This document shows positions 33,971-43,112 of a stretch of 64,000 nucleotides of DNA, piece after piece (position 1 is the stretch's first letter; every line of letters starts with the position of its first letter). The stretch spans positions 124,001 to 188,000 of the forward strand of contig NZ_FNVT01000019.1 in assembly GCF_900108335.1 (NCBI RefSeq), given 5' to 3'. This DNA comes from Nonomuraea solani (lineage in GTDB: Bacteria; Actinomycetota; Actinomycetes; Streptosporangiales; Streptosporangiaceae). Under the pieces are notes generated by a model that was not told the DNA's origin, searched no databases, and saw only the letters and a program-made list of their open reading frames with translations. Made by a program: the position numbers and the translations under genes.

Positions 33971-34066
33971 TTGCGCACCACCTTCATGAGACCCAGGCCG
34001 AGACCGGCCCGCCCGCAACCGGGCCTGGACCTGCGGACACCTTCGGGACGCAGACTGCCGTACTGA
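33971..34066 (+). CDS. Candidate 31-aa Pro/Arg-rich peptide
   Basis: TTG at 33971 follows a strong GAGGAGG ribosome site with 5-bp spacing. The peptide begins RTTFMRPRPRPARPQPG and ends in LDLRTPSGRRLPY before TGA. Nine of 31 residues are Arg and seven Pro. No signal peptide is present. It could be a leader peptide, a proline-rich antimicrobial or a RiPP precursor for the neighbouring oxygenase; none of these is shown by the sequence. The alternative is chance, given high GC. Confidence 0.4.
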   Translation: MRTTFMRPRPRPARPQPGLDLRTPSGRRLPY

Positions 34067-34067
34067 T

Positions 34068-34430
34068 TCACCCAGGGCCGTCGTCGCCGCCGAGAGCCTG
34101 AACGGCGGCGGCCACGTCTTTGTAGAAGGGCAGCCAGGTGGCCAGGCCGGTCAGCCACAGGACCTGCATCCGCGACGGGGACGCGCCGGCGAAGGCGAGG
34201 CTGCCCTCCGACGAGGTGGCCCGCTGATGGTGCTCCGTGATCATGCCGAGGGCACCGGAGTCCATGAACGTCACGCCCGACAGGTCCACGACCACGTGGT
34301 CATCGGCCGTACGGAAGAACGTGCGCAGGCACCGGTCCAGCGCACCCTTGGTCACCGAGTCGAGTTCGCCCCCGACCGTGACGACGGCGGCACGGCCGAG
34401 ACGGCGAGTGGACAGTTGCAGGTGGTCCAT
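34068..34430 (-). CDS. STAS-domain anti-sigma factor antagonist
   Basis: 120 aa from ATG 34430 (GGAG six bases upstream; an ATG at 34442 is also in frame). The domain contains VVTVGGELDSVTKGALDRCL and the phosphorylation site loop VVDLSGVTFMDSGALGMITE, with Ser in MDSGAL as in SpoIIAA/RsbV. It would bind an anti-sigma kinase and release a stress sigma factor; no such kinase or sigma factor gene is nearby. Confidence 0.88.
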   Translation of the reverse strand: MDHLQLSTRRLGRAAVVTVGGELDSVTKGALDRCLRTFFRTADDHVVVDLSGVTFMDSGALGMITEHHQRATSSEGSLAFAGASPSRMQVLWLTGLATWLPFYKDVAAAVQALGGDDGPG

Positions 34431-34570
34431 ACGACGCTCCATCGGTGGCTCCGGCACTCTCGTGTCTGCCGCAAGGGCCGGCGGCCGGGAGCTGAAGCAG
34501 GGCAAGGCCACATACTCGCACGATCCGCTGCCGATTGTGCGGCGTTCCGGCTTTCGGGAGGAGCGCCGCG

Positions 34571-35239
34571 CTACGGATTGAGCCGGGCCTCCAGGCCGTC
34601 GAGGATGGTCTCCAGGCCGAACGCGAAGGTGTCGTCCGGCGCGTCGGCGTAACCGGCGACGGAGTCGAGGCGGGCGCGCAGGCGCGGGAACCGGCTCGCG
34701 ATCTCCACGGCCTGTTCCATGGTCTCGCGCATCAGCTCTTCCTGGTCACCGCCGTCGCGGCCGAGCTTCCTGGTCAGCGACGCCTGCGCGGCCGGGACGA
34801 GGGCGTTGCCGAGCACGAACGTGAAGACGGTGGCGACCGCCTGGTCGGCCTGCGCGCCGGCGAACCCGGCCGCCTCGAAGATCGCCAGGGCGTGGTCGTC
34901 GTGGCGGGCCTTGCCGGCGCTCGGCATCAGGAACGCGGTGAACGTCTGGACCAGCCAGGGGTGGCGGGCGAGCATCTCGTACAGGCCGGTGGCCGCCTGG
35001 GTGGCGGCGGCCCGCCAGCCGATCACGGCCAGGTCGGGCAGCGGGACCTCGCCCCACACCTGATCGCCGGCCAGGGCGATCAGGTTGTCCTTGCTGCCGA
35101 CGTGCCAGTAGACGGCGGTGGCCGCGGAGTCGAGCCGCTTGCCCAGGGCGCGCATGTTCAGGCCTTCCAGGCCCTCGGCGTCCAGGAGGTCGATGGCGGC
35201 GTTGACGATCTGTTCGCGGGTCAGCGTGTCGCGTGGCAT
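34571..35239 (-). CDS. TetR family transcriptional regulator
   Basis: 222 aa. The N-terminal HTH reads EQIVNAAIDLLDAEGLEGLN, MRALGKRLDSAATAVYWHVG, the TetR-class (TetR_C_1) type in which recognition ends YWHV.SK. The ligand domain follows. A near-palindrome directly upstream (35253-35269) suggests autoregulation. It lies 30 bp downstream of argG on the same strand, so it may also be read from the argHG transcript and could be the pathway regulator of the NRPS cluster. Confidence 0.88.
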   Translation of the reverse strand: MPRDTLTREQIVNAAIDLLDAEGLEGLNMRALGKRLDSAATAVYWHVGSKDNLIALAGDQVWGEVPLPDLAVIGWRAAATQAATGLYEMLARHPWLVQTFTAFLMPSAGKARHDDHALAIFEAAGFAGAQADQAVATVFTFVLGNALVPAAQASLTRKLGRDGGDQEELMRETMEQAVEIASRFPRLRARLDSVAGYADAPDDTFAFGLETILDGLEARLNP

Positions 35240-35252
35240 GCGCCCAAGATAG

Positions 35253-35269
35253 CTTGCACAGCGTTCAAG
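35253..35269. promoter_or_regulatory. Candidate operator upstream of the TetR gene
   Basis: CTTG-N9-CAAG, with TTGCAC-AGC-GTTCAA at its core (five of six arm positions paired). It lies between the argG stop and the TetR start, 14 bp upstream of the latter. Confidence 0.5.
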
Positions 35270-36444
<1,175 letters not shown>

Positions 36445-36448
<4 letters not shown>

Positions 36449-37989
36449 GACAGGTCTCCGTAGAGCGTGGGCAGGTCGGGGGCGATCCGGTCGAGGGCCT
36501 TGCCGAGGTCGGCGCCGTCGGCGACGTCGCGGGCCGCGCCGAAGGCGGCGTCGTGCGCGCGCTGGAGCCGGCGCCGCGTCCCCTCGAGCCAGGCGCCGTA
36601 CGCGGTCACGGCGGCCCGCAGTTCGGCGCGTACGGCGGTGACGCTCCGCGGCGAGGTGCCGCCGGGGCTGGTGTAGCCGGTCACCGCGGTCCTGGGCGCG
36701 AAGATGCGGGCGAGCACCGGCTCCGGCACCGGGTGGCCGAGCCCGGCGAGGATCTCCGCGCTCGCGGCCGTGTCCCGCAGGGTCGCGCCCCGCCGGATGA
36801 GGGCCGAGACGAGCGCGCCGCTGACGTGGTGCGCCTCGCGGAAGGCCAGCCCGCCGGCCGTCAGGTGGTTGGCCAGCTCCGTGGCCGTGGAGAAGTTGTC
36901 CCAGCACAGCTCCTCACCGCGCGCACCGTCGAAGCGCAGCCCCCTGGTCTGGCCGGCCACGATGCGCAGGGTGGAGAGGTAGGCGTCGATGGCGTGCCAC
37001 AGGTACGGCTTGTCCTCCTGCAGGTCGCAGCTGTAGCCGAGGGTCACCCCCTTGGCCATGGTGAGGAGCTGGACGAGCGTGCCCGCGGTCCGCCCCGCGC
37101 GGCCCCTGGCCAGCTCGGCGACGACCGGGTTCTTCTTCTGCGGCATGATCGAGCTGCCGGTGGCGTACGCGTCCTGGACCTCCACCAGGCTGTGCTCGTG
37201 GCCGCTCCACACGACGATCTCCTCGGCCATGCGCGACAGGTTGTTGCCCCCGATCGCGAAGGCGGAGGCGCTCTCGATCAGGTAGTCGCGGGCGCTGGTC
37301 GCGTCGAGCGCGTGACTCAGCACCGCGCGGAAGCCGAGCAGCCGGGCGGTGACCTGGCGATCCAGCGGGAAGGAGGTGCCCGCCAGCGCGCAGGCGCCCA
37401 GGGGCGACTCGTCCGTCCGGTCGAAGGCGCCGCGCAACCGGCGCACGTCGCGCAGCAGCAGGCTCGCGTGCGCGGTCTTCCAGAAGGCGACGGAGATCGG
37501 CTGGGCGGCCTGGCCGTGGGTGTAGCCGGGCAGGATCGCGAGCAGCTCCTCCTCGGGGAAGCCGAGCAGCTCGCCGATCAGCTCCAGGTTGGCCTCGACG
37601 GCGTCGAGCTGGACCCGCCGCAGGTACATGCGGGCGTCCGTGGACACCTGGTCGTTGCGTGAGCGCGCGGTCTGCAGGTGGCCGCCGACCTCCCGGCCGA
37701 GATCCTCGATGACCTGCTGCTCGATGTTGAAGTGCACGTCCTCCAGCTCGGGGCGCAGGCGCAGCCGGCCGTTCTCGCTCTGGTCGCGCAGCCGGAGCAG
37801 CGCGCCGAGCAGGTCCCGCGCGGCCTCGGCGGGCACGATCTTCCTGGCGCCCAGCATCAGCACGTGCGCGACGCTCTGCCAGAGGTCGGCGAAGACGAGC
37901 CGTTCGTCCACGTCCACGGTGAGTGTGTAGTCGAGTACGTCCTGAGTGATGTCCTCGGCAAAACGACCGCCCCATAACTTGTCAGTCAC
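36445..37989 (-). CDS. argH: Argininosuccinate lyase-like enzyme with altered active-site motifs
   Basis: 514 aa from GTG 37989 (AAGGA upstream), about 50 longer than usual because of a C-terminal tail. The superfamily signature TGSSIMPQKKNPVVAELARG is intact. Other conserved segments differ: LHTGRSRND reads LQTARSRNDQVSTDAR, YTHLQ reads GYTHGQAAQP, and SPLGAGALAGT reads SPLGACALAGTSF. These segments contact the argininosuccinate in known enzymes, so a modified substrate or different nitrogen product is plausible. First gene of the leftward argH-argG pair, divergent from the NRPS operon. Confidence 0.85.
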
Positions 37990-38213
37990 CGGCGGTCCTT
38001 TTTTCGGATTTTCGCGACATGTTCCGAGATTAACGAAAAAGGCTTCAACCACTCATTATCAATTGTGATGAAAAGGCCGTCGATAGTGGTATGGGCGGGT
38101 TGTCACAACTCACGAAGACACGATGTGAGCCGACTGACATGCTGGTCCGGGCAGCGCGGGTGATCGGGAACGGCCTGGCGGTGCGGGAGCAGGGTTAACG
38201 ATCTGGAGGCTGC
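37990..38213. promoter_or_regulatory. Divergent promoter region of the NRPS cluster
   Basis: 224 bp between argH and the first NRPS, clearly more AT-rich than its surroundings (about 37990-38090). It contains a small palindrome GTTGTCACAAC (38099-38109) and an inverted pair CTCAC-N11-GTGAG just after it. No iron-box (TTAGG...CCTAA type) sequence is present. GGAGG before 38214 is the NRPS ribosome site. Promoter hexamers could not be assigned confidently. Confidence 0.6.
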
Positions 38214-41200
38214 GTGAACGCCAAGTCCGTTGTTTTCTCGTACGCACTCGACGAATCATTAAGGGCGGGCGGCGAGCGAATTGCCGTTCGCGCTGGCGGC
38301 TCAGAACTGACTTATCGGCGGCTGCGGGAACGGGCGCTCGACGTCGCCTCGCGCGTCGGTGCGCCGGAGGCCGGCACCGTCGTCGCGATCATGTTGCCCA
38401 GAGGCGACGAGCTGATCGCCGGGCTGGCCGGCGTCCTGCTGTCCGGGGCCGCCTTCCTTCCGGTCGACCCGTCGCTGCCGCTCGACCGGAAGCTGCGCAT
38501 GCTCGCCACGGCCGACCTGTGTCTCACCGACGCGGCGGGGGCGCCGGTCGCGAAGCGGGCGGGCGTACGGCTCCTTCCCGCGTCCGGCTCACCTCTCGCG
38601 CAGGTGGCCTTCCACGGTGAGCAGCTCGCCTACGTGCTGTTCACCTCGGGCACCACCGGGACGCAGAAGGCCGTCGAGGTGCCGCAGCGGGCGCTCGCCG
38701 CGCACGCGAAGGCCGTGCGGGCCGTTTATGGGCTGACCCGCGAGGACCGGGTGCTGCAGTTCGCCGGGATCGGTTTCGACGTGGCGCTGGAGGAGATCTT
38801 CCCGACGCTGCTGGCCGGGGGCACGCTGGTGCTCGCGCCGGCCTCGGCGATCACGACGGAGCAGTTGTCCGGGCTCATCGAGCGTGAGCGGGTGACCGTC
38901 GCGAACCTGCCCACGCCGTACTGGGAGCAGTGGGTGCGCGACCTCGACCAGGGCGGCGGGGCCGTACCGGCGTCGTTGCGGCTGCTCGTCGTCGGGAGCG
39001 ACATGGGCCGCGCGGCGACGCTGGCCGCCTGGCGCCGGTTCAGCCAGGTCGAGATGATCAACGCGTACGGTCTCACGGAGACGACGATCACCTCCACCAC
39101 GCACCCCCTCACCGGCACCGATTCCCGTGAGGGGACCCTGCCCGTCGGCACCGCCATCCCGGGCACCGAGGTGCTGCTGCTCGACGACGACCTGGAGCGG
39201 GTCCCGGCCGGTGAGGTGTACATCGGCGGGCCCGGCGTGGCGCTCGGCTACCGCGGCGACCCCCGGCTGACCGCCGGCAGGTTCGTCCCCGACCCCTGGT
39301 CAGGGCGGCCGGGGGCGCGTCTGTACCGCACCGGCGACCGCGGCGTCCTCGGGCCCGGCGGCGTGCTACGGGTGCTCGGCCGCGCCGACGGCCTGGTGAA
39401 GATCCGGGGCCAGCGGGTGCATCCCGAAGAGATCGTCCGGCACCTGCGCACCCATCCCGAGGTCGCCGCGGCCCACGCCCGCGCCGAGACCGGGGACGAC
39501 GGTGATCCCCGGCTGGTCGCGTACGTCGTACCGGCCGACTCCCACAGCGTGCCCACCGCGGGACGGCTCCGCGAGCACCTGGCACGTTCCCTGCCTGCCG
39601 GGCACCTGCCCAGCCGCTACGTCGTCATCGACGCGCTCCCGCTGCTGCCCGGCGGCAAGATCGACACCGGCGCGCTGCCCAAGTCGCAGTTGTGGCAGCG
39701 CGACATCCCCTTCCGGGCTCCGGAGACCGCGACCGAGCGCGCGCTGGCCGGGCTGTGGGCCGAGACGCTGCGCGTCGACCGGATCGGCGCCGACGACTCC
39801 TTCTTCGACCTCGGCGGCCACTCCCTCGCCGCCGTGCAGATCACCAACCGGATCCGCGCCCGCCTGCGGGCCGAGATCACCGTCGCCGACCTGATGGCCC
39901 ACCCGACGGTCGCCGACCTGGCCGAGCTCGTCGAAAGAAGCAGCCCCAGCGCGTCCGTCCGGATGGAACGCGGCGGAGACTACGCCCGGGTGCCGCTGAC
40001 CGCGCAGCAGCAGCAGGTCTGGTTCCTCGACCGGCTCTCCCCCGGCAACATCGCCTACCACGCGCAGACGACGATACGGGTGGTCGGCGACCTGGACCTG
40101 GGTGCATTGCGGCGCGCGGCCGGCGTCATCACCGCCCGCCAGTCGATCTTCCGGACCACGTTCCACGACGACGACGGGGTGCCGTACCAGCGGGTGCACG
40201 CGGCGGGCCCGATGCCGGTCCACCTCGCGGACCTGTCCACGGTGCCGGAGTCCGAGCGCCGGGCCAAGGTGGAGGAGCTGGTCGTCCGCGACATGACCAC
40301 GCCGTTCGACCTGGGCGAGCTGCCGCTGGTGCGGTGGACGGTGGTCCGGCTGGCGCCCGACCTGCACGAGATCATCCTGGTGGAGCACCACTTCGTGCAC
40401 GACGGCTGGTCCTTCGGGCTGCTGATGCGGGAGCTGCGGGCCGCGTACACCGCCGAGGTCACCGGGGCGCCCGCCGGGCTGCCCGAGATCGAGTTCCAGT
40501 ACGCCGACTACGCGCGCTGGCAGGAGCGGGCGCTGGCCGGTGACGGCATGCGGCGCCAGCGCGACCACTGGGCCGCGACCCTGGCCGGCAGCCCACCGGC
40601 GGTGTCGCTGCCCACCACCAAGGCCAGGTCGCGGCCGCAGAGCTTCGACGGTGGCATGGTGCGGCTGGAGGTGTCGGCGCGTACCGTCGCCGCGCTCCGC
40701 GAGCTCGCCAGGACCCACCACACCACGCTGTTCAGCGCCATGCTCGCCGGCTTCTACGCCACGCTGTGGCGCTACACCCGCCAGGACGACCTCGCGATCG
40801 GCTCGGCGTTCGGCAACCGCCAGCTCGCCGAGACCGAGGACGTCATCGGCATGTTCGTCAACGCGGTCGTGCTGCGCTGCGACGCGGGCGGCGACCCCAC
40901 GTTCGCCGAGCTGCTGCGCCGCAGCACCGAGACCGTCCGCGCGGCCACGGCCAACCAGGAGTACCCGTTCCTGGAGCTGGTGCGCGCCCTCAACCCCGAC
41001 CGCGACCCCGCGGCCAACCCGTACTTCCAGGTCATGTTCAGCGCCAACGACGCCCGGATGCCCGATCTGGAGCTGCCCGGGTGCTCGGCGACGGTGTACG
41101 AGCGCGACAACGGCTCGGCGAAGGTGGACCTCAACGTGGTCGTCATCCCGAGGGCGGAGGCGGAGCCCGGGGCGGACGGGCGGTTCGACGGGCGGGTGAC

Positions 41201-43112
41201 GATGTTGTGGGAGTACAACAGCGACCTGTTCGCCAAGGAGTTCATCGCCGAGGTGGCGGACTCCTACCTGCAGCTCCTGGCCACGATGGCGGACGACCCG
41301 GGGGTGCGGCTCGCCTCGGTGGATCTGCTCGGCCCGGCGAGCCGCTCCGGGCTTCTCACCCTGGGCACCGGCGCGTCCGCCGAACCGGCCCCCGGTTTCG
41401 CCGAGCTGTTCGCCGGGGTGGTCGCGCGCACTCCGGACGCGGCCGCGATCAGCACGGTGGACGAGACGCTCGGTTACGCGGAGGTGGCCGCCCGGGCCGC
41501 GTCCATCGCCTGCCTGCTCACGCCCGGCTCCGACGCTCCCGTCGGGATCCTGCTGCGCCGTACGCCCTCGGCCTTGATCGCGTTGCTGGGCACGCTGCTG
41601 TCCGGGCGCGGGTATCTGCCGCTCGACCCGGCCCATCCGGCGGACCGGATCGCGTACATGCTCGCGGACTCCGGCGCGCGCCAGGTCCTCGTCGAGCCCG
41701 GCACCGCCGGCCTGCTCCCCCCGGGCCCGTGGAGCGCACTCGACATCACCGACGTCCCCGGCCGAGCCGCCTCCCCCCGTCAAAGCACGCACCCTGCCGC
41801 GACCGCCTGGGTCATGTACACCTCGGGCAGCACGGGACGGCCCAAAGGCTGCCGGGTGACCCACGCCAACCTCGACCATTTCGTCCGCTGGACGCTCGCG
41901 GAGAGCCCCGCCGGGCTGCTGGACCGCACGCTCGCCTCCACCGCGCTGACATTCGACGTCTCGGCGCACGAGCTCCTGCCGACGCTGGCGGCCGGCGGCA
42001 CGATCGTGCTGGTCGACGACCTGTTCGGGCTGCCGTCGCTGCCGGAGCGCCTGGTGCCGACGCAGGTCAACGTGGTCGGCAGCATGCTGGCCGAACTGCT
42101 GCGCGAGGGCGCGATCCCGGCGGGCGTACGTTCGGTGAACTTCGTGGGAGAGGCCGGCACCGCGCCGCTCGTACGGCTGCTGACGGAGGCGGGCGTGCCG
42201 ATGGTGCGCAACCTGTACGGCCCGACCGAGACGACGGTGTTCGTCACCGGCGGCCCGGTGACCGCCGACCCCGACCGGCCCTGGCCACTCGGCACCCCCG
42301 GCCCCGGCGTCGAGGTCTACGTCGTGGACGAGAACGGGATGCTGTTGCCGCGCGGCGTCGAGGGCGAGCTCGCCATCGGCGGCGAGGGCGTCAGCGACGG
42401 CTACGTCGGCCGCCCCCGCCTCACCGCCGGACGCTTCGTCCCCGACCCGTACGGCCGGCGCCCGGGCGGCCGCCTCTACCTCACCGGCGACCGCGCCCGG
42501 TGGGCGATGGACGGCAGGCTGGACTACCTCGGCCGGCGCGACCACCAGGTCAAGATCCGTGGCCTGCGCATCGAGCTCGGCGAGATCGAGCAGGTCCTGG
42601 GCACACACCCGGGCGTCGCGGCCGCGTACGTCGTGGTCCGCGGCGAGGCCCCCGACCAGAGCTTGGTCGCGTACGTACGACCCTCGGCGCACGAACCACC
42701 CTCCGCGAAGGACCTCGCCGCCCACGCCGCGCTCAAGCTGCCCTCGGGCCTGGTGCCGACCTCTTACGTCCTGCTCGACGAGATCCCGCTGACCACGTCC
42801 GGCAAGATCGACCGCGCCCGGCTCCCGGACCCACCACCCGGCACCGGCCCTGCCACCACCGAGGTGGCGGAAGGGGCCGAATGGGCCGAGCTGGAGCGCA
42901 CACTGCGCGGCATCTGGGCGGACGTGCTCAACGTGCCCGAGGTGGCCCGGCACGACAACCTCTTCGATCTGGGCGGACACTCCCTCGCCGTGCTGCGGAT
43001 CCGCCACCGCATCAGCCAATCGACCGGCGTCGACCTCCCGGTGGCCGTCTTCTTCTCCCATCCGACGGTCGCCGAGCTGGCCGGCCACCTCGCCGAAGAG
43101 GTGCCCGCATGA
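38214..43112 (+). CDS. Non-ribosomal peptide synthetase, A-T-C-A-T
   Basis: 1632 aa. Domain order: A1 (~1-500; FTSGTTG ~143-149, GLTE variant of GPTE, GGKID A10), T1 (GGHSL, Ser ~537), C (~580-1010; active HHFVHDG ~725), A2 (~1040-1530; YTSGSTG ~1200, GPTE), T2 (Ser ~1590). It starts directly with A1, so it is the loading protein. Aligned by eye to PheA, the pocket is D-V-E-N-L-V-A-I-T for A1 and about D-V-H-V-N-V-L-V-F for A2. A1 shares D, E, N, L and I with the hydroxyornithine code I recall from coelichelin synthetase. GTG start, GGAGG upstream. Its stop overlaps the next NRPS start. Confidence 0.95.
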   Translation: MNAKSVVFSYALDESLRAGGERIAVRAGGSELTYRRLRERALDVASRVGAPEAGTVVAIMLPRGDELIAGLAGVLLSGAAFLPVDPSLPLDRKLRMLATADLCLTDAAGAPVAKRAGVRLLPASGSPLAQVAFHGEQLAYVLFTSGTTGTQKAVEVPQRALAAHAKAVRAVYGLTREDRVLQFAGIGFDVALEEIFPTLLAGGTLVLAPASAITTEQLSGLIERERVTVANLPTPYWEQWVRDLDQGGGAVPASLRLLVVGSDMGRAATLAAWRRFSQVEMINAYGLTETTITSTTHPLTGTDSREGTLPVGTAIPGTEVLLLDDDLERVPAGEVYIGGPGVALGYRGDPRLTAGRFVPDPWSGRPGARLYRTGDRGVLGPGGVLRVLGRADGLVKIRGQRVHPEEIVRHLRTHPEVAAAHARAETGDDGDPRLVAYVVPADSHSVPTAGRLREHLARSLPAGHLPSRYVVIDALPLLPGGKIDTGALPKSQLWQRDIPFRAPETATERALAGLWAETLRVDRIGADDSFFDLGGHSLAAVQITNRIRARLRAEITVADLMAHPTVADLAELVERSSPSASVRMERGGDYARVPLTAQQQQVWFLDRLSPGNIAYHAQTTIRVVGDLDLGALRRAAGVITARQSIFRTTFHDDDGVPYQRVHAAGPMPVHLADLSTVPESERRAKVEELVVRDMTTPFDLGELPLVRWTVVRLAPDLHEIILVEHHFVHDGWSFGLLMRELRAAYTAEVTGAPAGLPEIEFQYADYARWQERALAGDGMRRQRDHWAATLAGSPPAVSLPTTKARSRPQSFDGGMVRLEVSARTVAALRELARTHHTTLFSAMLAGFYATLWRYTRQDDLAIGSAFGNRQLAETEDVIGMFVNAVVLRCDAGGDPTFAELLRRSTETVRAATANQEYPFLELVRALNPDRDPAANPYFQVMFSANDARMPDLELPGCSATVYERDNGSAKVDLNVVVIPRAEAEPGADGRFDGRVTMLWEYNSDLFAKEFIAEVADSYLQLLATMADDPGVRLASVDLLGPASRSGLLTLGTGASAEPAPGFAELFAGVVARTPDAAAISTVDETLGYAEVAARAASIACLLTPGSDAPVGILLRRTPSALIALLGTLLSGRGYLPLDPAHPADRIAYMLADSGARQVLVEPGTAGLLPPGPWSALDITDVPGRAASPRQSTHPAATAWVMYTSGSTGRPKGCRVTHANLDHFVRWTLAESPAGLLDRTLASTALTFDVSAHELLPTLAAGGTIVLVDDLFGLPSLPERLVPTQVNVVGSMLAELLREGAIPAGVRSVNFVGEAGTAPLVRLLTEAGVPMVRNLYGPTETTVFVTGGPVTADPDRPWPLGTPGPGVEVYVVDENGMLLPRGVEGELAIGGEGVSDGYVGRPRLTAGRFVPDPYGRRPGGRLYLTGDRARWAMDGRLDYLGRRDHQVKIRGLRIELGEIEQVLGTHPGVAAAYVVVRGEAPDQSLVAYVRPSAHEPPSAKDLAAHAALKLPSGLVPTSYVLLDEIPLTTSGKIDRARLPDPPPGTGPATTEVAEGAEWAELERTLRGIWADVLNVPEVARHDNLFDLGGHSLAVLRIRHRISQSTGVDLPVAVFFSHPTVAELAGHLAEEVPA

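Noticed and set aside
38139..38198. A 19-codon ATG ORF just before the first NRPS, as a possible leader peptide
   Set aside because: No ribosome site precedes it and no regulatory codons or attenuator hairpin accompany it.
37990..38213. Iron-box (DmdR1/IdeR) operator expected for a hydroxamate siderophore
   Set aside because: No TTAGGTTAG-like inverted sequence is present in the divergent promoter, so iron control cannot be claimed.
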